NCBI RefSeq assembly: GCF_050624435.1
Contig: NC_134546.1
Span: 15,089,001 to 15,153,000, forward strand
Direction: 5' to 3'
Length of the DNA stretch: 64,000 bases
Origin: Tenrec ecaudatus
Taxonomy: Eukaryota; Chordata; Mammalia; Afrosoricida; Tenrecidae
The position numbers were made by a program, and so were the translations under genes. Of the stretch, positions 56,758 through 64,000 are shown one piece after another. Each line of letters begins with the position of its first letter. Within the stretch, counting starts at the first letter, position 1. The notes under the pieces are model-generated. The model saw only the letters and a program-made list of their open reading frames with translations. It was not told the DNA's origin and did no database searches.

Positions 56758-57466
56758 TGATGGCCAATTTAAGAGAACAGCATGCAGCTATGAAATTTGT
56801 TTCCGGCTAGGAAATTTTGTTTCCCGCTAGGAAAAATGCCACAGAAACTGTTGCAATGTTGAACACAATTTATAAGGTCAGGGAAAAACTAAAGTGTACA
56901 AGTGGCTTTCTCATTGCAAAAAAGGTGAAATGTAAGTTGATGGCAAACCTCACTTCAGACATCTGTCAACTTCCCGAACAGAGGAGAATGTCCACTCTTA
57001 GTGCATTTGGACTTTGTTCCACCAGGTCAGACAGTTCATCAAGCTTTCTACTTAGAGGTTCTGAAAAGATGGTATGACAGTGCGCAACGAAAAAGGCCTC
57101 ATTTGGGGCAGACAGAGGACTGGTTTTGCCACCATGACAATGTCCCTGCTCATGCAGTCATCTCTGTGTGCCAGCTTTGGGCAAAAAACAGCACGCCTCT
57201 CTTGCGTCACCCACCTTACTCACGTAACTTTGCTCTGTGTGACTTTTTTTGTTTTGTTTTCCTGAATGCAGAGGGCCAGGAAAGGCCAGCAATTTGACAA
57301 CATAGAAGTGGTGAAGAAAAATCAAGGGAAGTGCTGTCAGCCATCCAAACAGATGAGCTTGTAAAATGTTTCCAAAAATGGAATCACAGATTTGACAAAT
57401 GTATTAAGTATAAAGCAGAATATTTTGGAGGTGATAAGGTAGTTTTGTAAATAAATGTTGAAGTGT

Positions 57467-59589
57467 TTCAGAGGAGAACATGGAATCTGCAGCTCCAGGA
57501 GAGGGACAGATCAGAGCACATGGGAGCAAATGAAGGGGGAGGAAGGGAGAGTAGAGCACATCCTGGCCCTCCAAGCCTTGAGGATGATATTCACGTTCAG
57601 AGCAGCCAATCCATAGAGAAGACCATATGGCCGGCCCCACTATGAGACGTTATCCCTCACTGACCCATAGCCCTACAGGGGACAACACTGGAGACACAGT
57701 GTGGGAATTCCACCCATCTGATCCCACCACACCGAGGCAAAACACTAAGGGTGTGAAACAGAATAGCAAGGGGAACAGAGCAACGAAGTCCCCAGGAAAT
57801 ACTAAAAATAGACTTTGGGGTCAGGGCTTGGTGCCCCATCAGACTCAACCAGAAAAGACTCTTAAAGGCCAACAAACAGTCCATGAACTAACTACAAGCT
57901 TTTCTTTCTTGTTGTTGTTGTGTCTGTGTTTTGTCATTGGCTTGTTGGCATTGTTGCAGTTGTTTTATTTTGTTGCTTGCTTTTTCTGTCTTGTTTTTGT
58001 GCATGTTATTATCTCCACAGATCTGTCTAAATAAGATAGGCTGGATGAAAAATCTGGAGAAGAAAACAATGGGACCGACAGTTCTAGGGGGACATGGGAG
58101 AGAGGGAAGTGGGGGGAAAGGAAGTGGTGTTAACAAACCCAGGGACAAGGGAACAACAAGTGATTATAATCGGTGGTGAGGAGGGTGTAGGAAGCCTGGT
58201 AGGGCTTGATCAAGGGTAATGTAACCAAGAGGAATTAATGAAACCCAAATGAAGGCTGAACATGATAGTGGGACAAGAGGAAGGTAAAATTAATAGAGGA
58301 AAAGGGCATATATAGAGGTCTAAATAAAGTCACATGCATATGAGGATGTGGAAATAGATCTATGTGCATATATGTATAGGTTTAGTATAAAGGTAGCAGA
58401 TGGACATTGGGCCTCCATTCAAGTACTCCTTCAATGCAAGAATACTTTCTTCTATTAAACTGGCATTCCATGATGCTCACCTTTCCGACACAATTGCTGA
58501 AGACAAAGAAGGTGCATAAGCAAATGCGGTGAAGAAAACTGATAGTGTCTGGCTATCAAAAGATATAGCATCTGGGGTCTTAATGGCTTGAAGGTAAACA
58601 AGTGTCCATCTAGCTCAGAATCAACAAAGCCCACATGGAAGAAGCACGCCAGCCTGCCTGATGATGAGGTGCCAAAGGGATCAGTTATCAGGCATCAAAG
58701 AACAAAAAAATCATATCATTGTGTGCTCACCTCCTTGATCGCTGAAGAAAAATGGGTATGTAAGCAAATGTGGCGAAGAAAGCTTATGGTGCCCAGCTAT
58801 CAAAAGATATAGTGTCTGGGGTCTTAAAGACTTGAAGGTAAACAAGTGGCCATCTAGGTCAGAAGCAACAAAGCCCACATGGAAGAAGCACATCAGCCCG
58901 CATGATCACGAGGTGTCAAAGGGATCAGGTATCAGACATCATCAGAACAAAAAAATCCTATCATTGTATATGAGGGTGTATGTGGAGTGGAGACCCAAAA
59001 CCCATCTGTAGGCAACTGAACATCCCCTTACAGAAGGGTCTTTGGGAGGAGCCGAGCCAGTCAGGGTGCAGTGTAACAACGATGAAAAACACAACTTTCC
59101 TCTAGTTCCTAAATGCTTCTTCTGCCCCTCCCCTCTATTATAAGCCTAATACTGCCTTATAAATCTGGCTAGACCAGAGGATGCACACTGTTACAGATAG
59201 GAACTGGAAACACAGGGAATCTAGGGCGGATGATCCCTTCAGAACCAGTGTTGAGTGTGGTGATACCGGGAGGGAAGGAGGAGTGGAAAGGGGGAACTGA
59301 TTACAAGGCTCTAGATATAACCTCCTCCCTGGGAGACGGACAACAGAAAAGTGGGTAAAGGGAGACGTCAGACAGTGTAAGATATGACAAAATAATAATT
59401 TATAAATTATCAAGGGCTTTTGAGGGAGGTGGGAGTGGGGAGGGAGGGAGAAAATGAGGAGCTGATCTTAAGTGGAGAGCAAATGTTTTGAGAATGATGA
59501 GGGCAATGAATGTACAAATGTGCTTTACATAATTGCAGTATGTATGGATTGTGATAACAGTTGTATGAGCCCCTAAAAATGATTACATA
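57467..59589 (+). mobile_element. Young-family L1 3'UTR, 2.1 kb, plus, inside mariner
   Basis: Flanked by AAATGTTGAAGTGT (57453-57466) and AAATGTTAAAGTGT (59590-59603), one mismatch in 14. It starts in the 3'UTR downstream of ORF2 (CTGCAGCTCCAGGAGAGGG), carries both copies of the 240-bp module (about 58500-58960), and ends GAGCCCCTAAAAATGATT, where the AATAAA of sister copies is lost. Mariner 3' sequence resumes after the right flank. Confidence 0.93.
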
Positions 59590-59663
59590 AAATGTTAAAG
59601 TGTACCATTGGAAAAAAACACTTCTGGGTTTTTTGGGGGGTGGGGTAACCCCTTGTATTTGGG

Positions 59664-60340
59664 GAAGCTTAACTATATGTGAAAGAATGTGCCATCAGGA
59701 TCGAGGAAAGACTCACTAACATCCAGAGATCTGTAGATGACACCACCATGCTTCCTGGAAGCAAGGAGAACTTGAAGTACTTACTGATGAACATCAAAGA
59801 CCACTGCCTTCATTATGGACAACACCTCAGCATAAAGAAATCAAATGTTCTCTCAAAGGCGTCAACAAGGACTTCATTTTACTTAGCTCCACACTCAGCA
59901 CTTACAGAAGCAGCAGTGAGGAAAGCAAGTGCTGCATTGCATTGAGCAAACTTGCTGTAAAGCCCCGTGGTCACAGTGGGTTATGCTTTGGGCTGCTAAC
60001 CACAAGGTCAGCAATTTGAAACCACCAGCCACTCCCTGGGAGAAAGAGGAGACTTTGCATACCCACTGAGAGTGACGGTCTCGGAAACCCACAGGGGCAG
60101 TTCTCTTCTGCCCTATGGGGTCACTGGGAGTTGAAGTCAACTCAGTGGCAATGAGTTACAGGGCTAATGAACAAATAAGTCATTGAGGACTCAGGTGTGT
60201 TTGAGCCAAAGCATCGTGTTTTCAACTGCCTCGTATGTGGGTGACAGCTGGAGAGTGAAGCAGGAAGGCCACAGGAGAACTGGGGCCATTAAGGATGGTG
60301 TTGGGAAGAAAATGAAAGTAGCATAGATGGCCAGAAGGTA
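59664..60340 (+). mobile_element. RTE RT remnant, plus, split by a SINE
   Basis: GAAGCTTAACTATATGTG onward encodes IRIEERLTNIQ and VDDTTMLPGSKENLKYLLMNIKDH (59700-59810), the RTE active-site region in disarray. After the SINE it resumes with CATCGTGTTTTCAACTGCC and GTGACAGCTGGAGAGTG (the CESWTL-like region). Confidence 0.8.
59960..60163 (+). mobile_element. AfroSINE, plus, inside the RTE
   Basis: AAAGCCCCGTGGTCACAGTG head, GGCTGCTAACCACAAGGTC, GCCACTCCCTGGGAGAAAG, GGAAACCCACAGGGGCAG, and tail CTCAGTGGCAATGAG. Confidence 0.88.
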
Positions 60341-60383
60341 CCGATCACGCCTGAGGTTCCAGGAAGGCACAAACTGTTTGTGC

Positions 60384-60582
60384 TTGGCTATTGGTGCAGT
60401 GGTTATGTATTGGGTTGCTAACTGCAAGGTCAGAAGTTTGAAATCACCAACTGCTCTGAGGGAAAAAGATGAGGCTTTCTACTCCAGTAAAGAGTTGCAG
60501 TCTCAAGATCTACAGGGGCATTCTACTCTGGCCTATAACATTGTTATGAGGCAGTACTGACTCAAAGGCAGTGAGTTTTTAC
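60384..60582 (+). mobile_element. AfroSINE, plus
   Basis: TTGGTGCAGTGGTTATGTA, GTTGCTAACTGCAAGGTC, GAGGCTTTCTACTCCAG and tail GACTCAAAGGCAGTGAG. Confidence 0.85.
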
Positions 60583-60594
60583 TACTCCTAAAGT

Positions 60595-60745
60595 TGGCAG
60601 CTGAAACTCACTCCGGAGTGCCACAGAGCAAAGGCCCAGGGAGCTATCTGCATCTGGGACACTCACAGCCAAAAAGTCTACAGCGAGGTTCTGCCCTGTC
60701 ACACCTGGGGTCACCATGAGTCAGAGTCGCTTTGATGGCAATGTG
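60595..60745 (+). mobile_element. AfroSINE-like, degraded, plus
   Basis: GGTTCTGCCCTGTCACACC and GGGGTCACCATGAGTCAGAG ... GATGGCAATG give a clear tail. The 5' half is hard to match. Confidence 0.65.
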
Positions 60746-61229
60746 CACTCTATTATTATTTTTAACGTATACTATACCTTTGTAAGAATTTCTCGAAGGA
60801 AGGAAATAAAAATAGGACTCAAAATCCATGAAATAGAAAAATGGACAATGAAGTATAAGGAGACCACATTTGAGCTTTTGAAAGGGCCAATAAGATTGGT
60901 CAATGTCAAGCAAAACTTGTCAGGAGTGGAAAAAAGAGAAATGACGAATATCAGTAACGGAAGCCCAAACATTATTAGAAATCATCCAGATATCACAGGC
61001 GGATGTGGGATTCTTATGAACAACTCTTAAAATAAGTTTGCTGACTTAACTGAAATAGATGAAGGACGTGAAAGACAAATTATAATCAACTGCTCACGAA
61101 ATAAGTCCCGAGCAGTCCAGGATGAAGGAAAGCCAAGGAAACGGAATTTGTAATGAAAAGCCTTCCGACGAAATACAAGCCAGACTGTTGGCTGTGAACT
61201 TGACCTACCATTAAGTAAAAGTAATGTCA

Positions 61230-61375
61230 ATTCTGGGGGTCACTGGGTGGCACAAATACTGAATGAAAGGTTCACAATTCAAGTCCACTCCAAAGGAAAG
61301 CGGAATGGCACACAGGTCTTCTCTGCACACATGGGTCACCAGAAGTCAAGACCGAGTTGGGGGCCACTAGCAACA
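61230..61375 (+). mobile_element. AfroSINE, shortened, plus
   Basis: GGTCACTGGGTGGCACAAATA, GAAAGGTTCACAATTC and ACATGGGTCACCAGAAGTC. The middle is shortened. Confidence 0.65.
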
Positions 61376-61941
61376 GTGACAACCATATCAATTGTTGACA
61401 CACTTTCAGAAAGCACACGATGAACACTTTCCAAGAACTTTGGACAGCCAGCCTTCCCTAGACTAAGCAAAGACATGGCAAGAAAAGAGAACCACAAGCC
61501 AATAACCCCCCGAAATAGACATCAACATGTTTAAGCACACTTCAGTGACTCAAATCCAGCCACGCACATAGGGGATCTACCATGACCGAACAGGATCTTT
61601 TTAAAGCACGTCTCACAGAGAAAAAGCAACGTATCTATTTGAAAATAAGATGAGAAGACCACATGATCGTCTGACAAGGCAGGAAAAGTTACTTGAAAGA
61701 AATTCTACAATACTCGCAAAAATCAAATCCTCCAGAATGCCAAAAGAGGTTCCTCAAGCTGATAAAAACCCATAGCTAATATCCTACTTAGTGTTAAAAA
61801 ATGGAATAACTTAATCCATTTTAATTAAGTCATCAAATTTATCTTAAGAGTTATTCATAGTAATCCTCTATTATCCTTTAATGTCTGGATAATTTTTAAT
61901 AGTGTTCATTCCTTATTGATGTCCATAGCCTCCCCCGGCCA

Positions 61942-61942
<1 letters not shown>

Positions 61943-62001
<59 letters not shown>

Positions 62002-62009
62002 ACACACAC
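61943..62009. repeat. (CA)n microsatellite, ~33 units
   Basis: A nearly pure CA tract with one T interruption near 61997. Long enough to be polymorphic and a potential marker. Confidence 0.97.
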
Positions 62010-62714
62010 CCGCAAGTCTCGCTAAACATTTATCAAGAGTGCTGGCCTTTTCAAAAGCCCAACTTTGGTCTTATATACGTCTCCCACCCTACACTAAGCT
62101 ACAGGGGCACAAGCCATCCACACTCCCCATTTTCACCTAGCACCACACATTGAAGTTACCTTAGAAATGAAAGGAACAAACGTGGAAAGGTAGGAGAAAT
62201 TGTTTGCTAGCAGATGACATGAGGAAATATGTAGAGAACTTTTGCCATTCTTGAAAAATAAAAGCCTAATAGCTTGTTTTAGTCCTAATAAACCAAACAC
62301 AAGATTAGCAAGGTTTTATAATCCAAGAAAATGGTATAAAATCACTTCTATTTCTATATACTAGGCAAAAAAACCCCTCAAAATGTGACACACTTAATGA
62401 TAAATTTAATAAGTAATTAACAAAATCTGTGCAGGGAACACGATGCAGGCAGAAAGGAGACCTAACTAAATGGAGAAATACTAAACCAATGGATGGGAAC
62501 CCTCAACACTGTTAGTGTCAGATCCCTCTGATCTGATCTACAGACTTTATGCAAATCCAATTAAAAGTCCCAGTTTGGGCACTTTTGGAAAAATGGATAA
62601 GCTCATTCTAAAATCAATATGAAAATACAAAAGGCCTAGAATATCCAGAACAACTTTGAGTGAACGAAAGCTGAAAAATCTAACACAACCATACTTAAGA
62701 ATAGTATGATTCAA

Positions 62715-62812
62715 TAGTCACCGCCATCAAATCAGTGCTGACTCATAGCAACCCTGCAGGAGAGGGTAGGTCTGCCCCTCTGAGTTTCTGAGACTGGAAC
62801 TCTTGTTTCCTC
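62715..62812 (-). mobile_element. AfroSINE 3' part, minus
   Basis: CACCGCCATCAAATCAGTGC, GACTCATAGCAACCCTGC and GAGTTTCTGAGACTGGAAC. Confidence 0.8.
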
Positions 62813-62814
62813 CC

Positions 62815-63790
62815 AACAGTTTTATAGACATAAAATTCACATATCATCCAATTCAATAGTTCAGTCACATCAAGAAGAGTTGTACAATCACCCTCATCAT
62901 CAGTTTTAAAATATTTTCTTCATTATTGAACTCATCTTTATTCAATCTTCATTTCCCACAAGCTCCTCTCGATACCCCCAAGGAACCATAAATCCAGCTC
63001 CTCTCTTTATAGACTTATCTATCCTGGGTTCCTTATACAGAAAAACATTAGGAAACAATGAAACAAAAATGAGCAAGAATAACAAAGCAAAACAGATGAA
63101 AACCTCAACTGAAAAGAAATCAGAAAATATTAAAAACTAGAACAAATTTAAATGGGTCATAAGGGAGATCAACAGAAAGGGTCCCTAAATTCTAATTTAA
63201 CTGCATCTGCAACAATCCACTCTCAATGCATTCTGCAGGTTAGCCAGGCTATGGTCCTTGGTCAGAGCATATTCACCGGGACTTCCACGCGTATTTCCCT
63301 TTTTCTTTTTTTTTAAACTGAAAAAGCTTTAGAGTAGGCTGAAAGGGAGATAAAATGAGCAGATAATACACGCTAACCTAATTACGTCTGCCATAATCGA
63401 CTTTACAGTGCTCTCTGTCTGATAACAGGACTATGCACATCTCTCAACCACGATCACCAGAAGCTTCATTCATGTGTGGACCCTGCAAATGATTTGGGGG
63501 CTTCCACTGTCACCCCTAGCCTTCTGCAAACCAGGTGCTCACAATTCAAGCTCTGGGACTAGTCCCTCCTTTAGATTTGGATATTATTTACAATCCTTGG
63601 ATCACACAGGCTGGTGTGCTCCTTCTATGTGGCCTTAGCGGACACCTCACTTAGATGGCTGCTTGTTTGAAACCAGCCTGGAAGACCCCAGACACTATCC
63701 TTTCTGACAGCCAGATACCATCTAGTTTCTTCACCACACTTTGCTATGTCACCCATATTTTCAGTGATCATAAGAACTAATTATTCTTAA
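62815..63790 (-). mobile_element. Older L1 3' end and 3'UTR, minus
   Basis: Starts TTTTATAGACATAAAATTC, passes the A-rich block (AATATTAAAAACTAG), and contains the 3'UTR module in diverged form: GGATCACACAGGCTGG, TTCTATGTGGCC, GATGGCTGCTTGTTTG, AAGACCCCAGACACTATCC, TTTCTTCACCACAC. Links the older and younger L1 3'UTR types. Confidence 0.72.
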
Positions 63791-63919
63791 ATTGGGGTTA
63801 GAATTAAGGACAAGTCCCCAATCCAGTCACGCATCTATGGCTTAATTTATGTCTCTGGTTCACCTTAGAGACATCATTGTCATTTTATGTTAGAGAACAT
63901 TATCAACACTTACCAGGAC

Positions 63920-64000
63920 AACACTTCCATTGCCATCAAGTCAATAGTGACTCACAGCATCACTGCAGGGCAGGGTAAACATGCCAAGAAAACATGCTAA
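63920..64000 (-). mobile_element. AfroSINE, minus, cut by window end
   Basis: CATTGCCATCAAGTCAATAG, GTGACTCACAGCATCACTGC. Runs off the right edge. Confidence 0.75.

Larger units (their letters stand above)
56568..59655 (+). mobile_element. Mariner transposon, internally deleted, split by L1
   Basis: Left end CGAGGTTTCCCCAAGACCC after TA at 56566-56567. The right end, after the L1, is TGGGGTAACCCCTTG before TA at 59656-59657. The two ends are roughly inverted. The coding remnant reads FVPPGQTVHQAFYLEVLKR, then FCHHDNVPAHAV and PPYSRNFALCDFF, and finally FQKW...KYKAEYFGGD (about 57370-57450), all hallmarks of mariner transposases. The N-terminal part (about 56760-56890) is recognisable, but the stretch with the first catalytic Asp is missing. 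Frameshifts make it inactive. Confidence 0.85.
60770..62705 (+). mobile_element. Old L1 ORF2 region, plus, interrupted
   Basis: Left part (AATCCATGAAATAGAAAAATG, then TTCTTATGAACAACTC), middle (AAGACATGGCAAGAAAAGAG, CACATGATCGTCTGACAAGG, CTCAAGCTGATAAAAACCC) and right part (GATGACATGAGGAAATATG, CTTCTATTTCTATATACTAG, ATGGATAAGCTCATTC) follow ORF2 order. Interrupted by a SINE (61230-61375) and a (CA)n tract. No open frame of note. Confidence 0.82.
40183..64000 (-). other. CNRIP1 last intron (3' part), inferred
   Basis: No other exon of CNRIP1 or any other gene was recognised right of the acceptor, so the intron is at least 23.8 kb and its donor lies beyond the window. The alternative last exon used by the shorter CNRIP1b isoform could be here, but I cannot identify it. 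Confidence 0.8.

Noticed and set aside
1..64000. CRISPR arrays, operons, phage or plasmid features
   Set aside because: The window is mammalian; the regularly recurring sequences are interspersed retroposons with target duplications, not arrays with spacers.

Overview
This is mammalian nuclear DNA, almost certainly from an afrothere. The main evidence is about 25-30 copies or fragments of a tRNA-headed SINE whose ends match AfroSINE as I remember it (head like GAGCCCTGGTGGTGCAG, a B-box-like GGTTTGAATCC, and a tail reading ...TCGACTC.AYGGCA...). There are also RTE/BovB-type retroposons ending in (CAA)n, and an old L1 3'UTR that resembles the elephant type. The youngest L1 family here does not match the elephant L1 I remember, so a tenrec, golden mole or other non-paenungulate afrothere is my best guess. 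No species is proven.

One protein-coding gene is supported. The terminal coding exon of CNRIP1 (cannabinoid receptor-interacting protein 1) lies on the minus strand at 40018-40182, with a clean splice acceptor. Its 3'UTR runs toward lower coordinates, with candidate poly(A) signals at 39645-39640 and 39015-39010. Everything right of 40183 is read as the last CNRIP1 intron. Everything left of about 39000 is intergenic; from human 2p14 synteny I would expect the PPP3R1 5' side beyond the left edge.

The rest is a layered transposon landscape. 1-4.3 kb: mostly unassigned, with two SINEs and a TA-flanked MITE. 4.3-11.5 kb: an old L1 (minus) containing an RTE (minus), which contains a young 5'-truncated L1 (minus, open ORF2 C-terminus, about 2.8 kb 3'UTR); a SINE and a second L1 fragment also sit in the old L1. 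12-13.3 kb: a tRNA-Gly-headed, RTE-tailed SINE split by an L1. 14.6-31 kb: SINEs, L2, MIR and L1 3' ends, including an L1 carrying a copied piece of a neighbouring L2. 31.8-34 kb: an ERVL-type endogenous retrovirus pol remnant. 34.8-39 kb: Tigger, a micro-L1, MIR and SINEs. 40.2-64 kb (intron): several L1 generations, four RTE copies, an LTR-like block, a hAT MITE, and a mariner copy interrupted by a young L1.

I found no sign of an undescribed multi-gene system. The most unusual items are structural: the local L2-to-L1 sequence copy, tandem double 3' ends on two L1 insertions, the multi-level nesting with intact target-site duplications, and RTE copies sharing a Cys in place of the catalytic-motif Tyr. 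All family names come from recognition by eye, not from a database search.
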